Shown here: piece by piece, positions 8,875 through 16,622 of the stretch
Numbering within the stretch: the first letter of the stretch is position 1
Layout of the letters: each line of letters begins with the position of its first letter
Assembly (NCBI RefSeq): GCF_044762745.1
Contig: NZ_JBIWEX010000001.1
Coordinates: forward strand, 1-64,000
Length of the DNA: 64,000 bases
Direction of reading: 5' to 3'
Origin: Psychrobacillus sp044762745
GTDB lineage: Bacteria; Bacillota; Bacilli; Bacillales_A; Planococcaceae
Translations under genes and position numbers: made by a program
Notes under the pieces: model-generated
Told to the model about the DNA's origin: nothing
What the model saw: only the letters and a program-made list of their open reading frames with translations
Databases searched by the model: none

Positions 8875-10502
8875 ATACGTTTTCCTAATACCGCATCCGC
8901 AATATTCACAGAGTGGTCGCCTATTCTTTCTAAATTACTTAAAATATCCACAAACATTACGCCTGCATGGCCACTACATAATCTTTCATTCAAACGAATA
9001 ATATGATTTTTTCTAAATTGACGTTCCATTCTGTCAATAATTTGTTCTTGTTCTACCACTTCACGTGCTATTTGATCATTACTTAAATCTAATGCTTCTA
9101 ATGCTTTTTTTACCGTATTAATAGTTAACTCAAACATCTCTGAAATATCTTCTAGGGCATCCGTCGTTAATTGAAGACGTTGTTCCCCTTGATAATCAAT
9201 CAATTCGATAATATTCTCAAAATGATCGCCTATCCGTTCGATATCACGCACTGTACCTAGTAGCATGAAATGCCTAGATGAATCTTGACTTGAAAGCGGC
9301 TGAGAAGATATTTTCACTAGGTAATTGGTTATTTTCGTATCTAGATGATTAATTACATCTTCTAATCGATACGCTTCTACTGCATCATGTTGATGTCCAT
9401 TCTTTAAATAATCATATGTTTTTTCTAACCCTTGAATACTAAATTCACCCATACGTAAAATTTCTTCTTTTGCTTGTCCAATAGCAATCGATGGGGATTC
9501 TAAAATGAAATCTTCCTCTAAATGTTTCGGTTTAAATTTTGTATTCATATCTTCACCGGGTATGACTTTTACTAATAAGTAAATCCAAGTACCTATTAAA
9601 GGAAACTGAAGAATAACATTCACTACATTAAACGTTCCATGCGCAAATGCAATTTGCATTTTATTTTCTAATGAAAGCACGCCCGCTATCCATTCTATAT
9701 ACAAAGTAAAAGGTGTTAAGAAAATCAGAAACACAATCGATCCAACTACATTAAACAGCACATGTGCAGCAGCAGTTCTTTTTGCACTTACTGATGCTCC
9801 AATAGAAGCAAGAACTGCTGTGATAGTAGTACCAATATTATCACCAAATAAAATGGGTAATGCACCATGTAGAGAAATTAACCCCTCCGAATAAAACCCT
9901 TGCAAAAATGCTACGGATGCACTCGAACTTTGAATAAGCATTGTCATAACTGTACCTGCAATAACACCAAGTAAAGGGTGTTCACTCGTCTTCAAAGTGA
10001 AATCTGTAAAAGAAGATAAATGCTGAAGTGGGCTCATCCCACTTGTCATTAATTCCAACCCTAAAAATAGGCCACCAAAACCGAAGATGATTTCACCAAT
10101 ATTTTGAATGGACTTCTTTTTAAATAAGAAAATTAAAAAAGCACCGATTGCCATGATAGGAAGTGCATATTCGCCAATATCAAAACCAATGACAAAAGCT
10201 TTCACCGTTGTTCCTATATTAGCTCCCATTATGACACCAATAGATTGCCTTAGCGTCATAAAACCTGCACTAACAAGTCCGATAGTAATAACAATTGTAC
10301 CGCTACTTGATTGGATTAACAAAGTAAAAAGAATACCTACAGCAACCCCCATTAGCGGATTGGTGACATACCGATCCAATAAATCTCGTAATTTATTTCC
10401 AGCGGTTTTTTGTAAGCCGTCACCCATAAATTTAATGGCGAATAAGAAGATTCCTATTCCACCAAAAAATTCAAAGAGCATTTCTTGCCAATTCAGCTCC
10501 AC
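8871..10502 (-). CDS. Na/Pi cotransporter family protein with C-terminal PhoU-like domain
   Basis: Membrane protein of the NptA/YqeW type, predicted to use a sodium gradient to move phosphate. The N-terminal two thirds hold two inverted repeats, each with the motif QSSS (LLIQSSSGT and MLIQSSSAS), followed by a cytoplasmic tail with two PhoU-like motifs (RDIERIGDHFENI, NLERIGDHSVNIAD). I prefer the GTG start at 10502, 12 nt after GGGAG and giving MELNWQEM; the ATG at 10538 lacks a ribosome binding site. 543 residues. Proximity to pst suggests a shared role in phosphate supply, although phosphate is not proven as substrate. Confidence 0.88.
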   Translation of the reverse strand: MELNWQEMLFEFFGGIGIFLFAIKFMGDGLQKTAGNKLRDLLDRYVTNPLMGVAVGILFTLLIQSSSGTIVITIGLVSAGFMTLRQSIGVIMGANIGTTVKAFVIGFDIGEYALPIMAIGAFLIFLFKKKSIQNIGEIIFGFGGLFLGLELMTSGMSPLQHLSSFTDFTLKTSEHPLLGVIAGTVMTMLIQSSSASVAFLQGFYSEGLISLHGALPILFGDNIGTTITAVLASIGASVSAKRTAAAHVLFNVVGSIVFLIFLTPFTLYIEWIAGVLSLENKMQIAFAHGTFNVVNVILQFPLIGTWIYLLVKVIPGEDMNTKFKPKHLEEDFILESPSIAIGQAKEEILRMGEFSIQGLEKTYDYLKNGHQHDAVEAYRLEDVINHLDTKITNYLVKISSQPLSSQDSSRHFMLLGTVRDIERIGDHFENIIELIDYQGEQRLQLTTDALEDISEMFELTINTVKKALEALDLSNDQIAREVVEQEQIIDRMERQFRKNHIIRLNERLCSGHAGVMFVDILSNLERIGDHSVNIADAVLGKRI

Positions 10503-10669
10503 GTCGTAATTCAACTCCCATTTCGACAATTTTCGCATGTTTACGTATAAAGTATAAAGGAAATGTAAAGCTAAAGTATACATATTAATAATTTCTTTAC
10601 AATTCCCACACCTTTCTTTTGTCTCCTTCTATTGAAAGATGCTAAAATTGATAGGAAAGGGTGAAGTTT

Positions 10670-11170
10670 GTGAAGTTATATCAAATTTTGAAGGGTAGTT
10701 TACAAAGTCCAAAAAAAATAGCGGCATTTCGACTTATTCCGATAGGAAAAGTAATGCAATACATATTTAGTTATATTCTCATAATGACTATTATTTCATT
10801 TATCTTTTTTATGAACGGAATATCCGAACAGCAATCGAGTATGGAAGGATTGCTCGAATACTTTTCTAAAATCCAGTGGCTACTCTATCCTTTTGCATTT
10901 ATATTTTTATTTGTGTTCAATACATTATTAATCTTTGTCCAAATAAGTATACTAGCTTATATCGGAAGTGGTATTCTCTATGTAAGAAAAAGAAAAGGCG
11001 AATATCGTCATATTTGGCGAACTACTCTTTTTGCTAGTACTGTTCCGATGATACTGTCCATTTTAGCAACATTACTTCAGTGGACGAGCAGTTATATTCA
11101 GGTAGCAATTTATGTAATCACACTTCTATATTTAATACTCGCTACTAAATATTATCCGATTAAGAGATAG
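10670..11170 (+). CDS. DUF1189 family membrane protein
   Basis: Hydrophobic 166-residue protein with about four membrane segments; the N-terminal LKGSLQSPKKIAAFRL segment is typical of DUF1189. B. subtilis YqgB in the same neighbourhood appears to be of this family (from memory). The function is unknown. Start: the GTG at 10670 sits about 9 nt after AGGAAAGGG; the GTG at 10661 is too close to that site. Transcribed divergently from the Na/Pi cotransporter. Its stop is followed after 7 nt by a hairpin that also covers the ribosome binding site of yqfZ. Confidence 0.75.
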   Translation: MKLYQILKGSLQSPKKIAAFRLIPIGKVMQYIFSYILIMTIISFIFFMNGISEQQSSMEGLLEYFSKIQWLLYPFAFIFLFVFNTLLIFVQISILAYIGSGILYVRKRKGEYRHIWRTTLFASTVPMILSILATLLQWTSSYIQVAIYVITLLYLILATKYYPIKR

Positions 11171-11177
11171 TCATACG

Positions 11178-11218
11178 CCCCCTTTGTCATGCATAGAATA
11201 GGACAAGGGGGTTTTTTT
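11178..11218 (+). terminator. Terminator hairpin whose 3' arm is the yqfZ ribosome binding site
   Basis: CCCCCTTTGTC (11178-11188) pairs with GACAAGGGGG (11202-11211), one T bulged, followed by seven T (11212-11218) and then directly by the yqfZ ATG at 11219. The AAGGGGG of the 3' arm is the only Shine-Dalgarno sequence for yqfZ, and the U-tract is its spacer. Confidence 0.8.
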
Positions 11219-11548
11219 ATGAAAATATTCTTAGCAACTATCTTACTCTTAATCTCGTTCTATATAGTGAAAGTAGATCTATTCGAAGGTACAATCCCGC
11301 TTGCCTATTATCCGGCGGATCAGGCAAAAGAATGTATAGAAACACTCGATTATATTTCAGTCGAAATCGTTGGTGGAGACACTATTTACTCGTTATTTTC
11401 TTTGTATCCAACAGAAGAGTCCATTACTTTTACCAAGAGATTAAATGATTTTTATACATTGAATCCGCATCTGATTAATCAAAGCTTTATCCCAGGTGAA
11501 CATGTACTTTTGCCAATATATACTGCATCTGGCCAATGTAAAAATTAA
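11219..11548 (+). CDS. yqfZ: LysM-domain protein YqfZ-like
   Basis: Small exported or membrane-anchored protein of 109 residues: a hydrophobic N-terminal segment (about residues 2-20) followed by a LysM-like fold (VEIVGGDTIYSLFSLY ... IPGEHVLLP) that usually binds peptidoglycan. B. subtilis yqfZ lies in the same place upstream of ispG. The ATG at 11219 uses AAGGGGG embedded in a terminator hairpin, so its translation may be low unless the hairpin is opened or transcription starts inside it. The substrate and role are not known. Confidence 0.75.
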   Translation: MKIFLATILLLISFYIVKVDLFEGTIPLAYYPADQAKECIETLDYISVEIVGGDTIYSLFSLYPTEESITFTKRLNDFYTLNPHLINQSFIPGEHVLLPIYTASGQCKN

Positions 11549-11639
11549 CAACTAGAGGTTTCTTCCTTGTCAACACCTTCTAAAGACTGATAAAATGATG
11601 AATAGTGATGGCAAACAGCCTCGAGAAGGAGAGAATTAC

Positions 11640-12746
11640 ATGAGTGAAATAATTCATCGTTCCAAAACTCGTCCAGTTCGAGTTGGAAACTTAACAATAG
11701 GTGGCAGTGACGAACTATTTATCCAAAGTATGACGACGACGAAAACACATGATGTGGAAGCAACAGTTGCAGAAATTTTGCGATTAGAAGAAGCTGGTTG
11801 TCAAATCGTTCGTGTCGCTTGTCCTGATGAACGCGCTGCATATTCGATCGGAGAGATAAAAAAACGAATTAATATACCACTAGTAGTGGATATCCATTTT
11901 GACTATAAACTAGCGCTTATTGCGATTGAGCAAGGTGCAGATAAAATTCGTATTAACCCAGGTAACATCGGACGTAAAGAAAAAGTAGAAGCAGTTGTAA
12001 ATGCTGCAAAAGCTAAAGGTATCCCAATTCGTATTGGTGTAAATGCCGGGTCTTTAGAAAAGAAAATTTTAGAGAAATATGGTTACCCTACTGCAGATGG
12101 TATGGTAGAAAGTGCATTACACCATATTAAAATACTTGAAGACTTAGATTTTCACGATATTATCGTGTCGATGAAAGCATCGGACGTTAACTTAGCGATT
12201 GAAGCATACCGAAAAGCTTCCCAAGCGTTTGACTACCCGTTACATTTAGGAATTACTGAATCAGGTACACTTTTCGCTGGTTCCATTAAAAGTGCGGCAG
12301 GTCTAGGCACATTACTATCTATGGGTATTGGTAACACGCTTCGTGTATCACTAAGTGCAGATCCTGTGGAAGAAATCAAAGTGGCACGTGAATTATTAAA
12401 AGTATTTGGTTTGTCATCTAATGCAGCTACTTTAATCTCTTGTCCTACATGTGGACGTATTGAAATTGACTTAATTTCCATTGCAAATGAAGTAGAAGAA
12501 TATATCTCCCATATTAAAGCACCGATTAAAGTTGCTGTGTTAGGCTGCGCAGTCAACGGTCCTGGTGAAGCTCGAGAAGCAGATATCGGGATTGCAGGAG
12601 CACGTGGGGAAGGACTTTTATTCCGCAAAGGAAAAACAGTACGTAAAGTACCGGAAGAAACAATGGTCGACGAACTGAAAATAGAAATCGATAAAATTGC
12701 AGCAGAATATTTTGCTCAACAAGAACTAGAAAATCAAAAAGCATAA
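11640..12746 (+). CDS. ispG: 4-hydroxy-3-methylbut-2-enyl-diphosphate synthase IspG (GcpE)
   Basis: Penultimate enzyme of the MEP isoprenoid pathway; reduces cyclic MEcPP to HMBPP using a [4Fe-4S] cluster. The 368-residue, single-chain bacterial form has an N-terminal TIM barrel (MTTTKTHDVEATVAEI, RINPGNIG) and cluster cysteines in SCPTCGR and GCAVNGPGEA. The ATG at 11640 follows GAAGGAGAG. ispH, the next enzyme in the pathway, lies about 8 kb downstream in this window. yqfW follows after 12 bp. Confidence 0.97.
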   Translation: MSEIIHRSKTRPVRVGNLTIGGSDELFIQSMTTTKTHDVEATVAEILRLEEAGCQIVRVACPDERAAYSIGEIKKRINIPLVVDIHFDYKLALIAIEQGADKIRINPGNIGRKEKVEAVVNAAKAKGIPIRIGVNAGSLEKKILEKYGYPTADGMVESALHHIKILEDLDFHDIIVSMKASDVNLAIEAYRKASQAFDYPLHLGITESGTLFAGSIKSAAGLGTLLSMGIGNTLRVSLSADPVEEIKVARELLKVFGLSSNAATLISCPTCGRIEIDLISIANEVEEYISHIKAPIKVAVLGCAVNGPGEAREADIGIAGARGEGLLFRKGKTVRKVPEETMVDELKIEIDKIAAEYFAQQELENQKA

Positions 12747-12758
12747 GGAGTCGGGAAA

Positions 12759-13337
12759 ATGACGAATATTCGATTTGGAATCGATATAGACGGGACAGTA
12801 ACATGCCCTACTTCTTTACTTCCACATATTAATGAAGCATTTAAATGTAATTTACAGTTAAGTGATATTAAAGAATATGACCTAACAAAAGCTTTTCCAG
12901 TAAGTGAAAGAGAATTCTATGAATGGTTTAAAAAATCAGAAGCTACTATTTATGCAACCTCCCCTATTCAACCAGATGCTCATGCAGTCTTGTCTGCTTG
13001 GAAAGAAAAATATGAACTATACTTCATATCTGCTCGCGGGGAAAATGTAATGGATGTTACGCTTAACTGGTTCAAAGAGCAAGAGTTGCTTTACGATCAT
13101 ATCGAATTAATCGGTACACATAATAAAATAGAAACAGCTAGAAAGCATGATGTCCATGTCTTCTTTGAAGACAAGCACGATAATGCGGTTGAAATACATG
13201 AAGAATTAGATATTCCGGTGCTATTATTTAACACACCATATAATCAACAGGCTGCTCCAACCGGAGTCATTCGTGTAAATAATTGGATTGAAGCAAATAA
13301 CTGGATTGAAAAAGAATTTGCGCTATCGCAAAAATAA
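12759..13337 (+). CDS. yqfW: Putative nucleotidase YqfW (HAD superfamily, 5'(3')-deoxyribonucleotidase type)
   Basis: HAD-fold phosphatase of 192 residues, likely acting on nucleoside monophosphates. The catalytic DxD appears as GIDIDGTVT (Asp9, Asp11), motif II as FISARGE, and motif III/IV as FFEDKHDNAVEI. Related to the NT5C family and to B. subtilis YqfW, which shares this location. Co-transcribed with ispG (12-bp gap, RBS AAGGAG) and followed by a strong terminator. The substrate is inferred from the family only. Confidence 0.85.
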   Translation: MTNIRFGIDIDGTVTCPTSLLPHINEAFKCNLQLSDIKEYDLTKAFPVSEREFYEWFKKSEATIYATSPIQPDAHAVLSAWKEKYELYFISARGENVMDVTLNWFKEQELLYDHIELIGTHNKIETARKHDVHVFFEDKHDNAVEIHEELDIPVLLFNTPYNQQAAPTGVIRVNNWIEANNWIEKEFALSQK

Positions 13338-13349
13338 TTAGAACTATAT

Positions 13350-13386
13350 AACCTCGCCAACTCAATATTTGGCGAGGTTTTTTTTG
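13350..13386 (+). terminator. Terminator of ispG-yqfW
   Basis: AACCTCGCCAA pairs with TTGGCGAGGTT around CTCAATA-type loop, followed by eight T. Confidence 0.9.
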
Positions 13387-13426
13387 AAATAGGGGGAATT
13401 GGAGGAAGTTCGAAGATTTCTAACAG

Positions 13427-14161
13427 TCATTTTGGATCAGCATCTTTCATTTTTCTAAGTTCTGACACCGTTACAAACTCATATCCTTGTTTTTTAAGTT
13501 CAGGAATAATTTTTTCCAATGCTTGAACAGTTTGTCTTCGATTACCTCCCCCATCGTGAAAAAGAATGATATTTCCTGGCTTGACACCTTTTAGTACTGT
13601 TCTTACTATTCGATGGACTCCGGGGTTTTTCCAATCCTCTGTATCTTGATGCCAAGACCACATTACCACCTTATATCCTTTTTTTACAACACTTTGAATC
13701 ATTTGATCAGTGTATTGTCCTTCTACCGGCCGAAAGAGTTCTGGATAAGTACCAGTAATACTATAAATTAATTCATCCGTTTGTTTTAATTCTTTCTCCA
13801 AATTGGCTAGTGTCGTTTTTAGAGGATGAGTATAAGTATGGTTTGCTATTTCATGACCCTCGTTATATTCGCGTAAAATAAGATCGGAGTTCTTTTCTGC
13901 ATTTTCACCTACTACGAAGAAGGTAGCTTTTGCATTATAATTCGATAAAATATCCAGTATCTCTGCTGTATGCTTCGGATGAGGTCCGTCATCAAATGTA
14001 AGTGCCACGACTTTTTCGTTTGTCTTAATTTCCCACATTATTTCTCCAGTTGTTTCATAATGGTATCTGTCTTTAACTGCAGAAGCTTTTAAATTTAATC
14101 CAAGTACTAACAATAGTCCCACGAAAATTAAGCATAATAAACCAGTAAGTATTTTTTTCAT
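13427..14161 (-). CDS. Polysaccharide deacetylase family protein (NodB domain)
   Basis: Exported deacetylase-like protein of 244 residues; N-terminal hydrophobic segment (residues 3-25) then a NodB domain. The metal/catalytic motifs are LTFDDGPH and HEIANHTYTHP, and ILFHDGGG near the end. Motif 3, usually RPPYG, reads FRPVEGQY, and motif 4 reads MWSWHQDTEDW; both depart somewhat from the consensus but the Asp and His ligands remain. Probable target is peptidoglycan or a surface glycan; PdaA/PdaB-type sporulation roles are possible but not shown. The start at 14161 is preferred over 14176, both having weak ribosome binding sites. Confidence 0.82.
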   Translation of the reverse strand: MKKILTGLLCLIFVGLLLVLGLNLKASAVKDRYHYETTGEIMWEIKTNEKVVALTFDDGPHPKHTAEILDILSNYNAKATFFVVGENAEKNSDLILREYNEGHEIANHTYTHPLKTTLANLEKELKQTDELIYSITGTYPELFRPVEGQYTDQMIQSVVKKGYKVVMWSWHQDTEDWKNPGVHRIVRTVLKGVKPGNIILFHDGGGNRRQTVQALEKIIPELKKQGYEFVTVSELRKMKDADPK

Positions 14162-14415
14162 TACATCACATTCCAATCTTTTAAAATCACCGACTTTTGA
14201 TTACTTTTTACTTTATAAGAGGATTTATGCAATCTTAAAAAGCTTTAATCGCATTGATTTAAAATTTCATATACTTTTGTTATGGATAGCACTTCATACC
14301 GCACTGTTTTTGCTTACAGTCGTTTTAAAATATATCCTAAAAACTAAACAAATGAATTAGTTTAACATTCATCGTTTTCATAATATGTATTATCTCGTTT
14401 TAGGAGGTGCACAAG

Positions 14416-14601
14416 ATGGGTTATGGTTGTGATTTTTGCGGTCCTGGATTTGGGCCAGGCTTTGTTGGTCCGGCCAATGTAGGTCCTGGTTGCGGTCGCC
14501 CTGGATTCGGTTGGGCATTTGCATTACTTATTGTTCTGTTTATTCTTTTAATCATTATTGGAGCGAGTTTCTTCAACGGATACGGTGGAGATGGTTGCTG
14601 A
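14416..14601 (+). CDS. YjcZ family tiny membrane protein (copy 1)
   Basis: 61-residue protein: a Gly/Pro/Cys-rich N-terminus (MGYGCDFCGPGFGPGF) followed by one membrane helix, FALLIVLFILLIIIGASF, and a short Gly-Cys tail. This is the conserved form of the YjcZ/tiny-TM family found in spore-forming bacilli and linked to sporulation. The ATG at 14416 is 8 nt after TAGGAGGTG; a GTG inside the ribosome binding site is not the start. Paralogue of the gene at 15077, and part of a local duplication that also copied the 3' end of zur. Confidence 0.85.
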   Translation: MGYGCDFCGPGFGPGFVGPANVGPGCGRPGFGWAFALLIVLFILLIIIGASFFNGYGGDGC

Positions 14602-14637
14602 CAATAGGCATAAAACTAGAATCTAAAGCACATTTTG

Positions 14638-14666
14638 AGACAGGTCACAAGAACCTGTCTTTTTTA
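14638..14666 (+). terminator. Terminator of yjcZ copy 1
   Basis: AGACAGGT pairs with ACCTGTCT, followed by six T; nearly identical to the terminator after copy 2 at 15242. Confidence 0.85.
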
Positions 14667-14751
14667 GTAATTCTTAAAAGTCTATTCTTCATAAACCGCT
14701 TTTTATTAGTGTGCCAATCCATTTCAATCTATTCAGTAATCTTAATAAAAT

Positions 14752-14790
14752 AAAAAAAGCACTGCCAAACGTTGATTTGGCGATGCTTTT
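14752..14790 (-). terminator. Orphan copy of the zur terminator
   Basis: AGCACTGCCAAA (14758-14769) pairs with TTTGGCGATGCT (14776-14787). The sequence matches the hairpin after zur (15338-15367) at a distance of 580 bp. Confidence 0.75.
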
Positions 14791-14880
14791 AAAGTCAGTC
14801 CGGGGAGTTCCAGTAAAATTCAAATTTATTCCATTGCTGTTGGTAATTTCGTCCTCTGTATCCATTCGCTCTTGCACAGT
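14788..14880 (-). pseudogene. Decayed duplicate of the zur 3' end
   Basis: Minus-strand sequence aligned to the last ~90 bp of zur: the translated tail NFTGTPRTD stands where Zur has EIYGNCPKCH, so the zinc-binding cysteines are replaced by threonines. No start, no DNA-binding domain. It sits between the two yjcZ genes, as expected for a tandem duplication of a yjcZ plus zur-3' unit followed by decay. The alignment was made by eye. Confidence 0.5.
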
Positions 14881-15076
14881 GAATTAATATTCCATAGTTA
14901 AATGCCCTAGTACTTTTTTAAAATTTGAATACGCTATTTGTAACTGAAGGTTCATTGTCCGCCCTGTCAGTACCTCCAGTGGTTTTAAAATATTTTCTTA
15001 AAGCCAAATAAATGTATTAGAACAACTTGCATTATCGATATTAAATAAACTATCTCGAATATAGGAGGTGTACTTT

Positions 15077-15202
15077 ATGGGTGAAGCAGTTGGTGGATAC
15101 GGATTCGGCTCAGGATTCGCTTTAATTATTGTTCTTTTTATTCTTTTAATTATTATTGGCGCAAGTTTCTTAGGTGGAGGTTACGGCGGCGGTTACTGTT
15201 GA
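15077..15202 (+). CDS. YjcZ family tiny membrane protein (copy 2)
   Basis: 41-residue protein, short enough to be missed by length cut-offs: MGEAVGGYGFGSG, then the membrane helix FALIIVLFILLIIIGASF, then a glycine-rich tail ending in YC. The helix is almost identical to that of copy 1 at 14416, while the Cys/Pro-rich N-terminus is lost. The ATG follows ATAGGAGGTG by 7 nt. Own terminator at 15242. A sporulation-linked role is inferred from the family. Confidence 0.85.
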   Translation: MGEAVGGYGFGSGFALIIVLFILLIIIGASFLGGGYGGGYC

Positions 15203-15241
15203 TGAAAAAGGGCTTTAAACCGTAAACTAGAGTACTTTCTG

Positions 15242-15270
15242 AGACAGGTCATAAGAACCTGTCTTTTTTC
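15242..15270 (+). terminator. Terminator of yjcZ copy 2
   Basis: AGACAGGT (15242-15249) pairs with ACCTGTCT (15257-15264), followed by a T run. Confidence 0.85.
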
Positions 15271-15330
15271 ATCATTCCAGACGACTTTATTCACACTTTT
15301 TTCGGGTGGGAGCATTTATATTAATAATAT

Positions 15331-15367
15331 AAAAAGAAGCACCGCCAAACGTTGATTTGACGATGCT
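15331..15367 (-). terminator. Terminator of the znu-zur operon, touching the zur stop codon
   Basis: AGCACCGCCAAA (15338-15349) pairs with TTTGACGATGCT (15356-15367); A-rich sequence at 15331-15337 gives the U-tract on the minus strand. Confidence 0.8.
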
Positions 15368-15777
15368 TAATGACATTTCGGGCAGTTCCCGTATATTTCG
15401 AATTTATGATTTTCAATTTCATACCCTGGAATCGCATTTTGAAGCGTTTCCATCGGACAATAATGAATCTCTTTTATATTTCCACAAGACATACATATAA
15501 AATGATGGTGATGATGATCCGCCTCACATTGCATTCTAAAATGTTTTTCTCCAGTAAGCTCTGTTTCTTCTAAAATACCTAATTCCACAAATGTGCTTAA
15601 GTTTCGATAAATCGTATCGTAACTCATCCCTGGGTGTTCCGCCATCATCACATCTAAAATATCCCTGGCTGTTATATATTTTTCCGTTTGCGAAAAAATC
15701 TCTAATATTTGTTCCCGTTTATCCGTTTTTTTAAAACCTTCTTTTTTAAGAATATCCCATGCTTTTTCAATATTCAT
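15367..15777 (-). CDS. zur: Zinc uptake regulator Zur (Fur family)
   Basis: Zinc-sensing repressor, 136 residues. N-terminal winged helix (TKREQILEIF region to SYDTIYRNLSTF), then the metal-binding dimerisation domain with the HHHHHF histidine run and two CxxC pairs (FICMSCG and GNCPKC) for structural zinc. The ATG at 15777 overlaps the znuB stop as ATGA and follows AAAGGAG; a longer frame to 15804 is less likely. Fur/PerR paralogues are the alternative, but co-transcription with znuBC and the Zur box at 17409 favour Zur. B. subtilis yqfV (zur) is at this position. Confidence 0.92.
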   Translation of the reverse strand: MNIEKAWDILKKEGFKKTDKREQILEIFSQTEKYITARDILDVMMAEHPGMSYDTIYRNLSTFVELGILEETELTGEKHFRMQCEADHHHHHFICMSCGNIKEIHYCPMETLQNAIPGYEIENHKFEIYGNCPKCH

Positions 15778-16622
15778 TGTGCTGGAACTCCTTTCTTCGT
15801 CCATTTTTTCGATAATATCGTCAGAAGTAAGATAATAATGGAGACGACAACGATTGTACCTCCTGGCGCTATATTCAAATAAAATGCGCTAGCTAGTCCA
15901 ACAATAACCGCCAATTCACCAAAAACAATAGAGAAAATGATAGCTTGTTTAAAGCTTTTTGAAATACGCATCGCCGCTGCAACTGGCAATGTGATTAAAG
16001 AAGAAACGAGCAATATACCAACAATGCGCATCGAGCCGGCAATAACTAATGCCGTAACGATCATAAACAGCACATGTATCCATTTGGCAGGCAGTCCGGA
16101 TGCTTTTGCATATTCTTCGTCGAAAGACAACACAAATAGTTCTTTAAAAAAGAAACTTAAAAATAACACAACGACTAGTGCAATAATTAATACAATCCAT
16201 AAATCTTGTCTACTTACCGCTGAAACAGATCCAAATAAGTAGCTAAATAAATCCGAGCTAAATCCTTCTGCGAGAGAGATGAATATCGCCCCGAAACCAA
16301 GGCCTGCTGACATAATGATAGGAATTGCTAGTTCTTCATAATGCTTATATAATCTTCGAAGACGTTCGATAAACAAAGATCCTGTCACAGAAGCAGTAAT
16401 TCCTAAATATAATGGATTTAATAACCCTAATGCACTAATGGATTGACTTAAGTATAAGCTCCCCGCGATGCCTGCAAGTGTAACATGACTTAGTGCATCA
16501 GCAATTAGTGATAGCCTACGTACAACGATAAATACTCCTAGAAGTGGTGCAATCACTCCAATGATTAAACCGGATGCAAACGCGTTTTGTAAAAACTCAT
16601 AGCGAAATATCGAGTCTATCAT
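15774..16622 (-). CDS. znuB: Zinc ABC transporter permease (ZnuB/AdcB type)
   Basis: Membrane subunit of a zinc/manganese-type ABC-3 importer, 282 residues with about eight hydrophobic segments. The conserved VVRRLSLIADALSHVTLAG loop near residue 33 and the DEEYAKASGLP motif are typical. Overlaps znuC by 4 bp and zur by 4 bp, so the three genes are translationally coupled. Zinc as substrate is inferred from zur in the same operon. No substrate-binding protein gene is present. Confidence 0.92.
   Translation of the reverse strand: MIDSIFRYEFLQNAFASGLIIGVIAPLLGVFIVVRRLSLIADALSHVTLAGIAGSLYLSQSISALGLLNPLYLGITASVTGSLFIERLRRLYKHYEELAIPIIMSAGLGFGAIFISLAEGFSSDLFSYLFGSVSAVSRQDLWIVLIIALVVVLFLSFFFKELFVLSFDEEYAKASGLPAKWIHVLFMIVTALVIAGSMRIVGILLVSSLITLPVAAAMRISKSFKQAIIFSIVFGELAVIVGLASAFYLNIAPGGTIVVVSIIILLLTILSKKWTKKGVPAQ

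Noticed and set aside
10108..10509. 133-codon plus-strand frame opposite the Na/Pi cotransporter
   Set aside because: Antisense of a well-supported gene; no start signal or family resemblance.
12233..12804. Minus-strand frames over ispG
   Set aside because: Shadow of ispG, which has all its cluster cysteines and good RBS.
14178..14415. A further small gene upstream of yjcZ copy 1
   Set aside because: No start codon with RBS and adequate frame was found; the region looks like promoter DNA for the two divergent genes.
15474..15520. Run of five histidines in Zur as a possible artefact
   Set aside because: A histidine-rich stretch at this place is normal for Fur-family metal sites.
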